Source: Brevibacillus laterosporus DSM 25 (lineage in GTDB: Bacteria > Bacillota > Bacilli > Brevibacillales > Brevibacillaceae). From it: 64,000 nt of DNA. Of this stretch, positions 53,982 to 63,395 are shown piece by piece (positions within the stretch are counted from its first letter, which is position 1; each line of letters opens with the position of its first letter). The notes under the pieces were generated by a model. That model ran no database searches and was not told where the DNA came from. It worked only from the letters and a program-made list of their open reading frames with translations. The stretch spans positions 3,881,501 to 3,945,500 of the forward strand of contig NZ_CP017705.1 of NCBI RefSeq assembly GCF_002706795.1, read 5' to 3'. The position numbers and the translations under genes were made by a program.

Positions 53982-54313
53982 TATAAATAAGTACTACATA
54001 ATCTCAATAATCCCATAAAAATAACGCCGAAAATGACAGTAATCGCCAGACTTTTCGTCCGCAATGCTAATAATAAGGTAGGAACGATCGCTATGAGTGT
54101 TAGCCAATTCACTGCGATTGAATGACTGGTTTTCACAATGACACTCTCTACAACTAAGGCTGTGAGAATACAAATAGGTATAAAAGAAAGCCATTTCAGT
54201 ACAGGTGCAGGCAATTGTAAATTACGAACCACTAAAAATGGCAAAATACGTGGAAGGAATGTCACTAATGTACATCCTAAAATCAGAAGGAGAATTGATT
54301 GATTAAGGCTCAT
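53981..54313 (-). CDS. azlD: AzlD family branched-chain amino-acid exporter subunit
   Basis: 110 residues, four hydrophobic segments: ILLLILGCTLVTFLPRILPF, LSFIPICILTALVVES, and LTLIAIVPTLLLALRTKSLA. Pairs with AzlC in exporting branched-chain amino acids (by family). Its ATG overlaps the stop of azlC in ATGA, so the two are translationally coupled. Confidence 0.9.
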   Translation of the reverse strand: MSLNQSILLLILGCTLVTFLPRILPFLVVRNLQLPAPVLKWLSFIPICILTALVVESVIVKTSHSIAVNWLTLIAIVPTLLLALRTKSLAITVIFGVIFMGLLRLCSTYL

Positions 54314-55035
54314 TTATCTGTCACCACCCCAATAGTAGCTACAATGACCGTTGCTAAAATAACTGCAACGTGCGAAGGTACAATAAAGGATAAAACTAGC
54401 ATAGCTATGATCATATAAAGAATTAGACAGAGAGAATGCTTTAGTTTTGAAGGCTGCATAGATTGCAACTGCAAGACCAGTAAGGCAACAAACATTGCTG
54501 TTAAAGCAAAATCTAATCCGAATATCGTTGGATTCGGAATCCATTTCCCAAGAATAGCTCCTAGCATACACGAAAAGATCCAAATGATATATGCAGTAAG
54601 ATTTAGACCATTCATCCAGCGATCATTAATCTGTTCTCCCTTTGTAATTTTATTGATGGCAACACCGAAGGATTCATCGGTAACCAGTGCACCAATACCA
54701 ATGTTTTTTAATAAAGAATATTTTGTAAAATAAGGAGCGAGAGTTGCGCTTAGTAAAAAGTTACGTAGGTTTACAATAAAAGTTGTTACAATAATTGCTG
54801 ATGAGGGACTGTTTGTTGCTAATAGGGCACAAATGATAAATTGAGCCGACCCTGCATACACCAAAGCTGATAGTAAAGTAATTTCTAAGATGCTCAAGTG
54901 AGAAGATACACCTATCACACCAGCTGCTACTCCAATACTAATGTATCCCAACAAAGTAGGGATACAATCTTTGACACCTTGCAGGAATGTAGGGGCATTT
55001 GCTTCCTCCATCCTTGATTCTTTTCCTATATTCAT
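54310..55035 (-). CDS. azlC: AzlC family branched-chain amino-acid exporter
   Basis: 241 residues from the ATG at 55035 with AGAGGGTGG upstream; a GTG at 55050 is possible but overlaps that site. Membrane protein: LLGYISIGVAAGVIG, LLSALVYAGSAQFIICALLA, FIVNLRNFLLSATLAPYF and TDESFGVAINKITKG are AzlC hallmarks. The large subunit of the AzlCD exporter. Divergent from manR-like gene; no Lrp/AzlB regulator is adjacent. Confidence 0.93.
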   Translation of the reverse strand: MNIGKESRMEEANAPTFLQGVKDCIPTLLGYISIGVAAGVIGVSSHLSILEITLLSALVYAGSAQFIICALLATNSPSSAIIVTTFIVNLRNFLLSATLAPYFTKYSLLKNIGIGALVTDESFGVAINKITKGEQINDRWMNGLNLTAYIIWIFSCMLGAILGKWIPNPTIFGLDFALTAMFVALLVLQLQSMQPSKLKHSLCLILYMIIAMLVLSFIVPSHVAVILATVIVATIGVVTDK

Positions 55036-55303
55036 TTCCAGTGTGACCACCCTCTGCTGTTTAGTTTATTTTTACATATGGGATTATTCTTACGACTTTT
55101 AAAAATATAGAAAGAACATTTTGTCTTTGTTAAAAAGTACATTTTATCAAGCATATTTGATATTAGCAACTATTATATAGACATAGGAACCTATCACTAG
55201 AACCGGTATGTAGTATTTTCACCAATTCTATGGTATAAAAAGTGATGTTAAATCCGATAGATAATTTATATACGATTGCTACGTAGATAAGCAGGTGAAT
55301 CAA

Positions 55304-57262
55304 ATGAAGGCCAGACAAATAGATATCTTGCGTATTCTATTAACTCAATCCGATCAGCATGTATTGGTACAAGAGATTGCAGAAACGGTAGGCTGCTCGG
55401 AAAAAACCATTCGTAATGATTTTAGAAGTATTCAGGACTATCTTAAAGAACATTCACATGCCACCTTAATTCGAAAACCAGGATTAGGTGTTTTCTTAGA
55501 GATAGAGGAGCATGAAAAAGCAAGCTTATTTCACAAATTACACATGGTGAATCATCCAATCAAATATGTATCTGATGAAAAAATGATTCTTGAAATAGCT
55601 TATCAGTTAGTAATGAACGTAAAGCCAATATCAGCTCAGGACCTTGCCTCCAAATACTTTGTCAACAAATCGGTCATCAAAAAAAGTTTGGATAAAATAG
55701 AAAACTGGTTAAACGTTTGGGGGCTAACCTTGGTTTCTAAGCAAAAAGTAGGTCTTATAATCGAAGGTAACGAAAAGGATAAAAGAACCGCGTTAGCTCG
55801 GTTATCACAGTTGACCAATAATTCTCAGCTTAGTGATTCATTTATTAAGGAGCAATTTTCATCGCATGAGGTTGAAATTGTCAAGAATGAATTGAAACAG
55901 CTACAAAAGCGGCATTCCTTCTTTTTTACGGATGAAACGCTTGAAGGATTAATTGTACATGCTCTTTTGATGATTAGGCGAACGAAGCTTAAACAGCCTA
56001 TTACTCTCTCGGAAAAAGAAAAAACACTTCTACAAGATAAAAAAGAATATGAATGGACCGCTGAATTACTTAAACAACTGGAATCTATTTTTGCAGTAAA
56101 GTTTCCACAAGCTGAAATAACTTATTTGGCCTTACACATTCTGGGCGGTAAATTTCGTTATCAACAAAAGAATGAACCATTGAAAATCGATGATTTTACT
56201 GAAGATAACCCTGTTCTTTCTCAGCTTTTATCACTATTAATTAAGCGAATGTCTGAGTTTAATATGATTGAATTTGTGAATGATCAAACCTTAATAGACG
56301 GTTTGAAGGTTCATTTATATACAACTTTAAATCGCCTTAATTACGGGCTTTCTGTACCGAATCCGATGCTAAGTGATATAAAAAGAATGTATCCATATAT
56401 GTTTGATATGGTGCTTTGTGTACTAGAAGAAGTATACCAATCGCTTTCTCTTTCCATACCTGAGGAGGAAGCAGCTTATCTTGTTTTACATTTCCAAGCG
56501 TCAATTGAACGATTTCATAGCAATCGAGAAAAAACGAAGGATGTTGTCATCGTTTGCCATATGGGAATTGGAATGTCGCAACTCTTGCGAACAAAGCTCG
56601 AACGGAAATTTATTTCCATTCATATTATAGCGTGTCTAGCCAAAGCTGACGTAAAAGAGTATCTTGCCACCAATGACGTAGACTTTATTATATCTACCGT
56701 TCCACTGCCTGAAATAAATATTCCATATATTGTTATTTCTCCTTTATTAGAAGTAACGGAAGAAAAAAGACTGGAGAATTTTATAAAACATCTGAATGAA
56801 CCTATGCAAAAAGCACCAAAAGAATCTGTGCTTTTGAAGTTCACAACCCCTTTTTTAGTTTTTTTACATCAGGATATCGAGCATCGTTATGAATTGATTG
56901 AAATGCTTGCAACTGTCTTACATGAAAAAGGATTTGTGGAAAAGGAATATACCCATAATGCAATTACCCGGGAAAGAATGTCGTCGACTAATATTGGCGC
57001 AGGCGTTGCTATTCCACATGGCAATCCAAGACTGATTAGACATTCGGCCATTGCTATTGCTACATTAAAAGAGCCAATTGAGTGGGGAGCGGAGAAGGTG
57101 TCACTCGTATTTATGCTGGCAGTAAAGAATGACAATCAAGAAGATACAAGACAGCTATTCCATGAATTATCATTTATCAGTGAGCAACCTGCTTTTATCC
57201 AAACCCTCATGAAGGAAACGGATACCATGCAATTTCTGTCTCATCTCCACCACAAAAAATAA
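55304..57262 (+). CDS. manR: PRD-containing transcriptional activator (ManR-type)
   Basis: 652 residues from the ATG at 55304, five bases after AGGTGA; a GTG at 55295 overlaps that site. Domains: DeoR-like HTH (1-60, VGCSEKTIRNDFRSIQDYL), a second winged helix (about 95-160), PRD1 and PRD2 with conserved His (TYLALHILGGKFRYQ; AAYLVLHFQASIERF), an EIIB-Bgl-like domain (VVIVCHMGIGMSQLLRTKLE, with Cys replaced by CHMG context) and a C-terminal EIIA-Mtl/Fru domain (GAGVAIPHGNPRLIRHSAIA). PTS-dependent phosphorylation of these domains controls DNA binding. manP follows directly, so it probably activates manP. Confidence 0.92.
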   Translation: MKARQIDILRILLTQSDQHVLVQEIAETVGCSEKTIRNDFRSIQDYLKEHSHATLIRKPGLGVFLEIEEHEKASLFHKLHMVNHPIKYVSDEKMILEIAYQLVMNVKPISAQDLASKYFVNKSVIKKSLDKIENWLNVWGLTLVSKQKVGLIIEGNEKDKRTALARLSQLTNNSQLSDSFIKEQFSSHEVEIVKNELKQLQKRHSFFFTDETLEGLIVHALLMIRRTKLKQPITLSEKEKTLLQDKKEYEWTAELLKQLESIFAVKFPQAEITYLALHILGGKFRYQQKNEPLKIDDFTEDNPVLSQLLSLLIKRMSEFNMIEFVNDQTLIDGLKVHLYTTLNRLNYGLSVPNPMLSDIKRMYPYMFDMVLCVLEEVYQSLSLSIPEEEAAYLVLHFQASIERFHSNREKTKDVVIVCHMGIGMSQLLRTKLERKFISIHIIACLAKADVKEYLATNDVDFIISTVPLPEINIPYIVISPLLEVTEEKRLENFIKHLNEPMQKAPKESVLLKFTTPFLVFLHQDIEHRYELIEMLATVLHEKGFVEKEYTHNAITRERMSSTNIGAGVAIPHGNPRLIRHSAIAIATLKEPIEWGAEKVSLVFMLAVKNDNQEDTRQLFHELSFISEQPAFIQTLMKETDTMQFLSHLHHKK

Positions 57263-57305
57263 CCCCCCCATCTTGCTTTGCCTATTTCAAGGGAGATAAA
57301 ATCCA

Positions 57306-57328
57306 TTTTTCCGGAATCTACGGAAAAA
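57306..57328 (+). promoter_or_regulatory. candidate ManR operator
   Basis: TTTTTCCG-N7-CGGAAAAA is a perfect inverted repeat just upstream of a probable manP -35/-10 region (TATAGT at 57359-57364). Position suits an activator site. Inference. Confidence 0.5.
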
Positions 57329-57367
57329 AACTAAACTTTTGTCTGAAAGATCTCGCAGTATAGTATG

Positions 57368-57381
57368 TGTAAGCGATTTCG
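57368..57381. promoter_or_regulatory. cre site (CcpA binding)
   Basis: TGTAAGCGATTTCG matches the cre consensus TGWNANCGNTNWCA at 13 of 14 positions. It lies just downstream of the putative manP -10, 24 bases before the start codon, as expected for catabolite repression. Confidence 0.75.
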
Positions 57382-57404
57382 AAATAGATAAAGGGGGATT
57401 AGTG

Positions 57405-59345
57405 ATGAAACTCTTAGCAATTACTTCATGTCCTAATGGAATTGCCCATACGTATATGGCGGCAGAAAATCTACAAAAAGCTGCTGATAAATTAGGTGTC
57501 CAAATGAAAGTTGAAACGCAGGGCTCGATTGGAGTAGAAAATAAACTTACGGAACAGGATATACGTGAAGCGGATGCTATTATAATAGCAGCTGATAAAA
57601 CAGTCGACAAAGATCGCTTCATTGGGAAAAAAGTATTACTTGTTGGAGTTCAGGATGGTATTCGTAAACCCGAAGAGCTAATCAACTTAGTATCAAGTGG
57701 AGAGGTACCTGTCTATCAGGCTCAATCAAATGTGGTAGAGAACAAGAATAGTGAGAAAGCTGATAAACAAAATTCATTTTATCGTCATTTGATGAGTGGT
57801 GTATCTTACATGGTCCCATTCATTGTTATCGGTGGATTATTGATCGCGATTGCTTTAACACTTGGAGGAGAAAAAACACCTGGTGGTTTGGTTATTCCAG
57901 ATGCTTCATTCTGGAAGACAATTGAAAAGCTTGGTGCCGCTTCATTCACTTTCATGGTTCCCATCCTTTCCGGTTTCATTGCTTTTAGTATTGCTGATAG
58001 ACCAGGTCTTGCTCCTGGTATGATTGGTGGATTAATTGCAGCGAATGGTAGCTTTTATGGAAGTGCAGCTGGTGCCGGTTTTATCGGTGGTATTATCGCA
58101 GGCTTTTTAGCTGGTTACGTAGCATTAGGCATTAAGAGCATCAAAGTTCCAAAAGCAATTCAGCCTATTATGCCAATCATTATCATTCCAGTATTTGCTT
58201 CCCTTATTGTAGGTCTGGTGTTTGTTTATGTAATAGGATCACCTATCGCACAGATTTTTGAGTCTTTAACAGCATGGTTATCAGGTATGCAAGGTACAAG
58301 CTCGATTCTCTTAGCCATTATCCTAGGTGCTATGATTTCCTTTGATATGGGTGGTCCAGTTAATAAAGTTGCTTTCTTGTTCGGTTCTGCCATGATTGCA
58401 GAGGGCAACTACGATATTATGGGAGCGGTTGCAGTCGCTATCTGTATTCCTCCGATTGGTATGGGTCTAGCTACTTTTATTGGTAAGAAGAAATATCACG
58501 ATACAGAACGAGAAGCAGGGAAAGCAACATTTACAATGGGGTTATTTGGAATTACAGAAGGAGCTATTCCGTTCGCGGCTCAGGACCCATTCCGTGTTAT
58601 CCCAAGTATCATGATCGGTTCAATCGTAGGTTCGGTAATTGCAATGGTGGGACATGTTGGAGATAAAGTAGCACATGGTGGACCAATTGTTGCTGTTCTT
58701 GGTGCTGTTGATAATGTGTTAATGTTCTTCATCGCAGTTATTGTGGGTGCAATTGTAACAGCTGTATTGGTCAATCTCTTAAAAAAAGATATACAAAAAG
58801 TAAATGTTGCTACTACACAAGCAGTAGAAGAATCCATAGCTCAGCAAAGCTTGCCAAAGGAAGAAACAAAAGTAGCACCTATGGAAATCAAAAAATTAAC
58901 TGACATTACCAGCTTAGAATTAATAGATGTAGACGTAGCAGGATCAACACGTGATGAGGTCATTGATGAAATGATTCAAAAATTAGATCGTGCAGGAACA
59001 ATTCGTTCCACATCAGAATTCAAGCAAGCGATACTCAGTCGTGAACAAGAAAGTTCCACAGGAATTGGTATGAACATTGCTATTCCTCATGGAAAATCAG
59101 ATACCGTCCAAAAAACAAGTGTGGTGTTTGGACTTAAACGAGACGGAGTAGACTGGAAAAGTCTTGATGGTACAGATGCAAAACTGATTTTTATGATCGC
59201 TGTTCCAAAAGAGAGCGAAGGAAATGAACACTTAAAAATTCTTCAAATGCTTTCTCGAAAGCTCATGGACGAGGGCTTTAGAGAACAACTATTGTCTATT
59301 AAAACAAAGGAAGAAGCATATCAACTATTAGCGTCTATCGAATAA
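57405..59345 (+). CDS. manP: mannose/fructose PTS EIIBCA (ManP-type)
   Basis: 646 residues from the ATG at 57405 (AAGGGGG ten bases upstream). Order B-C-A: EIIB-Fru (1-100, ITSCPNGIAHTYMAAENLQK with phospho-Cys), a membrane EIIC (about 125-470, IAVALTL-type segments, FDMGGPVNKVAFLFGSAM, FGITEGAIPFAAQDP), and a C-terminal EIIA (from about 500, IGMNIAIPHGKSDTV with phospho-His). The sequence strongly resembles Bacillus subtilis ManP, which takes up and phosphorylates mannose. The expected manA (mannose-6-phosphate isomerase) is absent downstream; a SEDS gene follows on the other strand. Confidence 0.93.
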   Translation: MKLLAITSCPNGIAHTYMAAENLQKAADKLGVQMKVETQGSIGVENKLTEQDIREADAIIIAADKTVDKDRFIGKKVLLVGVQDGIRKPEELINLVSSGEVPVYQAQSNVVENKNSEKADKQNSFYRHLMSGVSYMVPFIVIGGLLIAIALTLGGEKTPGGLVIPDASFWKTIEKLGAASFTFMVPILSGFIAFSIADRPGLAPGMIGGLIAANGSFYGSAAGAGFIGGIIAGFLAGYVALGIKSIKVPKAIQPIMPIIIIPVFASLIVGLVFVYVIGSPIAQIFESLTAWLSGMQGTSSILLAIILGAMISFDMGGPVNKVAFLFGSAMIAEGNYDIMGAVAVAICIPPIGMGLATFIGKKKYHDTEREAGKATFTMGLFGITEGAIPFAAQDPFRVIPSIMIGSIVGSVIAMVGHVGDKVAHGGPIVAVLGAVDNVLMFFIAVIVGAIVTAVLVNLLKKDIQKVNVATTQAVEESIAQQSLPKEETKVAPMEIKKLTDITSLELIDVDVAGSTRDEVIDEMIQKLDRAGTIRSTSEFKQAILSREQESSTGIGMNIAIPHGKSDTVQKTSVVFGLKRDGVDWKSLDGTDAKLIFMIAVPKESEGNEHLKILQMLSRKLMDEGFREQLLSIKTKEEAYQLLASIE

Positions 59346-59473
59346 ATAAGATAAAAAAGTTATTCTACCTCAGGCTTGCTACACGGTGCTATCGTTCTTC
59401 AATACGAGCTGGCTATATCTGGGGCAACTCCGGAGTTAACTCCTGTTGGAGCATACATGTAAGTTAAAACCAT

Positions 59474-59527
59474 AGGAAAAGCACCTTTAGAATCGTTAAT
59501 GGATCTGCTTCTAAAGGTGCTTTTACA
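59474..59527. terminator. bidirectional terminator
   Basis: AAAAGCACCTTTAGAA and TTCTAAAGGTGCTTTT; between convergent manP and the rodA-like gene. Confidence 0.88.
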
Positions 59528-59576
59528 TGCTCCATAAATGATAAAAATCAGTAATATACAGATTACTTGAAAATGT

Positions 59577-60734
59577 CTATCTCCTATACTGTTTACGCAT
59601 AGATAAAACAATCCCAATCAATAACATGTTGGAAAGGAGAGAACTACCACCATAAGATAAGAACGGTAAGGCTATTCCCTTTACTGGCATTAATCCAATG
59701 GTCATTCCAATGTTTTGAAAGGTTTGAAAGGTGAGAACAGCTACAATTCCTGAGCATATGCAGGCGCAAAATATATCATTTGATTCATTACCAATTTTTA
59801 TCACACGATACATAAGAATAAAGAAGAGTGAAACAATCAGTACTGCAATTAGATACCCGCCTTCTTCCCCAATCGTAGCAAAAATAAAATCAGAATGCTT
59901 TTCAGGAATATAAACATTTCCTTGTCCAATGCCTTTTCCTTCCAAGCCTCCAGAACCAATTGCTAACAGACTCTGCATGGATTGATAGCCTTCATCCTTA
60001 AAGGTAGAAGGATCAAGCCAACCCAGGATTCTTTGCTGTCTATGGCCACTAAAGAGCGAGAGGACATAGGTTCTGAATACATCAGGGAGTTCAAAGTACA
60101 AATACAGCAAAAAGGATACCAACAAGGCTGGAATTAATGAGAGTGCTAGGATTAATTTTGTTTGTAGCTGGGAAATGAACAAAATTGCTACTATGGAAAT
60201 TACGTATAAAATAACCATACCGGTATCTGGCTGGGTATATACTAAAAAGGAAGGAAGCAGGGTTATTCCTAGTAATTTAGCAATTAATAATAGATCGCTT
60301 CCAATTGTTTTAAAGGTATGTTTTTTTTGATGCTCCATTACCAAATGGCTAGCTAACAGAATAATAGCAACCTTTAAGAATTCTGATGGTTGAACGGAGC
60401 CTATTCCTGGTAGGGTAAACCATCGCTTTGCCCCATTAAGGATAGGTGCAATTTTTTCTGGAGCGAATTTAAGAACAATAATACCTAGCAGACAAAAAAC
60501 ATAAAAAACCCAAGACAATTTTTTAATCTGTTCAATGTCTAAAATAGAAATGTAGAGCATGAGAGCAAAACCAATTACATAGTAAATGGTTTGTTTTCCT
60601 ACAAAGTTTGTTTGTCCGTATTGACCGGTTTGTTGACTGCTATAAATAAAGAGAAGGCTAGTAGCGAGAAAAATAGCTAGAATTACCATGATGAGCCAAT
60701 CTAATTTTTTCAGATGTTTGAAAATCATATTCAT
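59577..60734 (-). CDS. rodA: RodA/FtsW family SEDS protein
   Basis: 385 residues from the ATG at 60734 (AGAGGAC seven bases upstream); an in-frame TTG at 60755 is less likely. About ten membrane segments. SEDS motifs: PSEFLKVAIILLASHLV, YTQPDTGMVILYVISIV, GKGIGQGNVYIPEKHSDFIF and MPVKGIALPFLSYGGSSLLS. The GNVYIPEKHSDFIF form is typical of RodA rather than FtsW. RodA polymerises glycan for the lateral wall. It stands alone, so it may be an extra copy; the sporulation-type SpoVE also cannot be ruled out. Confidence 0.85.
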   Translation of the reverse strand: MNMIFKHLKKLDWLIMVILAIFLATSLLFIYSSQQTGQYGQTNFVGKQTIYYVIGFALMLYISILDIEQIKKLSWVFYVFCLLGIIVLKFAPEKIAPILNGAKRWFTLPGIGSVQPSEFLKVAIILLASHLVMEHQKKHTFKTIGSDLLLIAKLLGITLLPSFLVYTQPDTGMVILYVISIVAILFISQLQTKLILALSLIPALLVSFLLYLYFELPDVFRTYVLSLFSGHRQQRILGWLDPSTFKDEGYQSMQSLLAIGSGGLEGKGIGQGNVYIPEKHSDFIFATIGEEGGYLIAVLIVSLFFILMYRVIKIGNESNDIFCACICSGIVAVLTFQTFQNIGMTIGLMPVKGIALPFLSYGGSSLLSNMLLIGIVLSMRKQYRR

Positions 60735-60932
60735 GTAAGAGTCCTCTGGTTTCAAATAAGTATAAGCCCTGGATCAATCTACGTGTTACGACTTAGGCTT
60801 ATATTATACTACGAATAATGTAGTCGTGAGGTAACAATATATTAAAACAATCCTGGAAAAAAATTGTCCCATATGACTAGAATCGAAACAGACAACAGGT
60901 ACCATGATGAAATAAATAGCTATTTTTTTATA

Positions 60933-60976
60933 AAAAAGGCACTTGCAAATGGTAGCTTCGCAAGTGCCTTTCTCTT
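60933..60976. terminator. terminator of the surface-protein gene
   Basis: AAAAAAGGCACTTGC and GCAAGTGCCTTTCTC around a 13-base loop; leftward T-run formed by the A-run on the plus strand. Confidence 0.9.
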
Positions 60977-63026
60977 ATTTAAAAATAACTACGCTAGAGG
61001 TTGCTTCATCCCAAGCCAGGTTAAAACGTAAATTGTCCGTAATCGTACGGATTGGTAGCATTGGGACGTTGTTTTTCAATTGAACCGCATCTGTCATGGT
61101 GTAGTTTTTACCATTAATGGAAACAACCTTTGATCCAACTTTAAATACCAGGGTTGTGTTTCCACTTTTAACGGTAGCACTTGTTTTTGTATAGGATGTG
61201 CTTACTTTCAACCCATCACGAACGAAAGTAGCAGGCACCATTGTGTTACCATTCACAGTTAGTGGTGCTACAGCTAATGGGAAGGTTTTACCTTGTGCTT
61301 TATAGGAAGCAGTGCCAACTTTGAAGCTGACCCCATTTTGTGCACCTACCATTACTTGACGAATGAACAGTGGATTTCTTTCCTCTGATGTATAAACACC
61401 AATATTGTAAACATTGGATGCTGCTGGTGTTTGGATTTTAGCATTTTCGTTGATTGTTACACTTACTGCTTGACCTGCAGGAAGAGCAAGTGATGGATAG
61501 ATAACTAGATTCTGACCACGAGTGCCTACAAAGCTAGGATATGCACCATTTACTGTCACAGCATTGGTTGGAATGGTAGTAGGTACACGGAAAGTAGTTG
61601 GCATCGCTACTTCAATGTAATCATTAGTACTGAGTCCAACCCCCAACGCTTTAATTCCAACTGTCATACCTGAAATCGCATTTGGATTCGGCTTACTCAA
61701 TTTTACCGTAGCAGCGCTGTTATTCACTGGCACTGGGGTTGGAGTTGGATTAGTCGGATATGTTGGGTTAGTTGGGTTCGTAGGTGTTACGGAAGTACCT
61801 GAAACAGTAAAGGATTTTGAACGATAGGTAACATCATTATGCTTAACAGCCAAGTCATAGCTACCTGATGTTGTTGGGTTCTTAATAAAGGCTTCCATTT
61901 TTACATCGACACGAATTTTATCAGTGCTAGAGAAATTACTTGGTGTTCTTAGAGAAACGGTACGTCCAGATACATTTGCAGTGCTGACTTGTGTACCATT
62001 AATTGTTACTGATGAAGCAGAAATATAACCAGGCACCATATCTTGGGACGGGAATTCGATATAAATATCATTTCCGTATCTTAGTTCTTCTTTTAATCTC
62101 AATTCCATAGAGACGCTTGTACGTGCGCCAACCGAGCTATCTGAGAGCGAAACACTATAGTCGCTGTTAACAGAAGAAGAGCCTTTCTTTACATCAAATT
62201 CTTTTGATGTATATGTGGTGCTTTTATACTCAACTTCGATTTTATAGGAAGAGCTGGATGATGGTGTTTTAAAGCCAGCTCCTTTTTTAAATGAGATCTC
62301 AAGTTTTTTCTCATCATTATCTTTGGAGCTCGGTTTAATTTTTACCGTTTTACCAGAGACGCTGACATCTTTAGGAGTGTGACCGTTAATTTCTACATCG
62401 TCCGTGCTGAGTCTGCTTGGAACCATGCCAGACTCAGGGAAAATAACCTCAATATATTTTGAATCATCCAATTTGTCTTCTAAAGTAAATTTAGAGAGTT
62501 CAATAGAGGTTTTCTCATCTGAGTAGCTACTGCCTAAAGACACAGAGAAGGCATTTTTTTCAGAGCCACTTTTACTAGAGGAGCCTTTTGTGATCTCGAT
62601 TTTTTCATCATCATCACTGTCGCCATCATCAACGGAGATTTTGTAATCGTCGGCTTTATCAGGGTTGATGACATCTTTAATGATAATTTTGACATCATCA
62701 CCTTTACCGATATTTTTGCTTAGTTTAATTGTAACTTTGCCTTTTTTAACAGTAACATCTTTTGGATCTTTACCATTTACTTCAACAGAATCAGTTTCTA
62801 CTTTGCTCAAGTCAAAGTCAGAATCAAAATCTACTTCAATCTCACTTGTTTTTTTGTCTGATTCAAACTTTATCGTATAAGTAGTTTTCTCACCTGCTTT
62901 GGTGCTCTTGGCGTCGATACTTAAATCTGATGCAGCATAAGCACCTTGTGGCACAGAGAGTAGGGGTGTGATTGCCAGAGTTGTGGCTAGCAGTAAGAAT
63001 GCGCTTTTCTTCATTTGTTTCCTCAT
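60975..63026 (-). CDS. repetitive surface protein with copper-amine-oxidase-like tail
   Basis: 683 residues from the ATG at 63026, AGGAGG six bases before. Signal peptide to about residue 31 (ends GAYAA). Four related modules of about 110-130 residues follow: each holds a motif like VEVNGKDPKDVTV, VEINGHTPKDVSV, VTINGTQVSTANV and VTVNGAYPSFVGT. The first two are very Asp/Lys/Ser-rich; modules 3 and 4 are separated by a Thr/Pro/Asn-rich linker (VTPTNPTNPTYPTNP). The last ~100 residues (NTMVPATFVRDGLKVSTSYT ... MLPIRTITDNL) are a copper-amine-oxidase N-terminal domain, common in exported Paenibacillaceae proteins. Probably a cell-wall or matrix protein; monocistronic. Confidence 0.85.
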   Translation of the reverse strand: MRKQMKKSAFLLLATTLAITPLLSVPQGAYAASDLSIDAKSTKAGEKTTYTIKFESDKKTSEIEVDFDSDFDLSKVETDSVEVNGKDPKDVTVKKGKVTIKLSKNIGKGDDVKIIIKDVINPDKADDYKISVDDGDSDDDEKIEITKGSSSKSGSEKNAFSVSLGSSYSDEKTSIELSKFTLEDKLDDSKYIEVIFPESGMVPSRLSTDDVEINGHTPKDVSVSGKTVKIKPSSKDNDEKKLEISFKKGAGFKTPSSSSSYKIEVEYKSTTYTSKEFDVKKGSSSVNSDYSVSLSDSSVGARTSVSMELRLKEELRYGNDIYIEFPSQDMVPGYISASSVTINGTQVSTANVSGRTVSLRTPSNFSSTDKIRVDVKMEAFIKNPTTSGSYDLAVKHNDVTYRSKSFTVSGTSVTPTNPTNPTYPTNPTPTPVPVNNSAATVKLSKPNPNAISGMTVGIKALGVGLSTNDYIEVAMPTTFRVPTTIPTNAVTVNGAYPSFVGTRGQNLVIYPSLALPAGQAVSVTINENAKIQTPAASNVYNIGVYTSEERNPLFIRQVMVGAQNGVSFKVGTASYKAQGKTFPLAVAPLTVNGNTMVPATFVRDGLKVSTSYTKTSATVKSGNTTLVFKVGSKVVSINGKNYTMTDAVQLKNNVPMLPIRTITDNLRFNLAWDEATSSVVIFK

Positions 63027-63395
63027 TGTTTTCCTCCTGAATATCCTTAAATTTTGCCTGTAGACAGCAACCTACTCCCTCTTTAAGCCAAAAAACAGGG
63101 CAAAACAGGGGAAGTCGTTGATAACCCCAAAGCATATTTTTGGTAATCGTAAATAGAGACGTTGGAGAAGGGAATAAGTTACACAGAAATTCAGATAAAA
63201 TAGCCATTTTCTTGCTCAAATGTGTTCCTTCATTAGTAAGGAGCTAGATTTACACCTTTTACCAAATGGCAAAATTTAATATAGACATCTTTTTAATAGA
63301 AAGTTAAAATGTGCAATGAAGAAAATGATTGATAATAGTTATCAAAATTATGAGTTTCTGATGAAAAGACCTGGCTTACATATTGGAGGATGAAC
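63027..63395. other. divergent promoter region with Fur box
   Basis: 369 bases between the surface-protein gene and the siderophore-binding gene. Contains a Fur box (63331-63345) and no recognisable gene. The rest is AT-rich with no other clear signal. Confidence 0.5.
63331..63345. promoter_or_regulatory. Fur box
   Basis: TGATAATAGTTATCA matches the 7-1-7 Fur consensus TGATAATNATTATCA except for one base, 50 bases before the start of the binding-protein gene. Predicts iron repression. Confidence 0.85.

Noticed and set aside
59399-59617. 72-codon minus-strand frame
   Set aside because: Crosses the terminator and the end of the rodA-like gene; no ribosome binding site. The nested ACTCCGGAGT and GGAGTTAACTCC palindromes at about 59430-59445 were noted but have no clear role.
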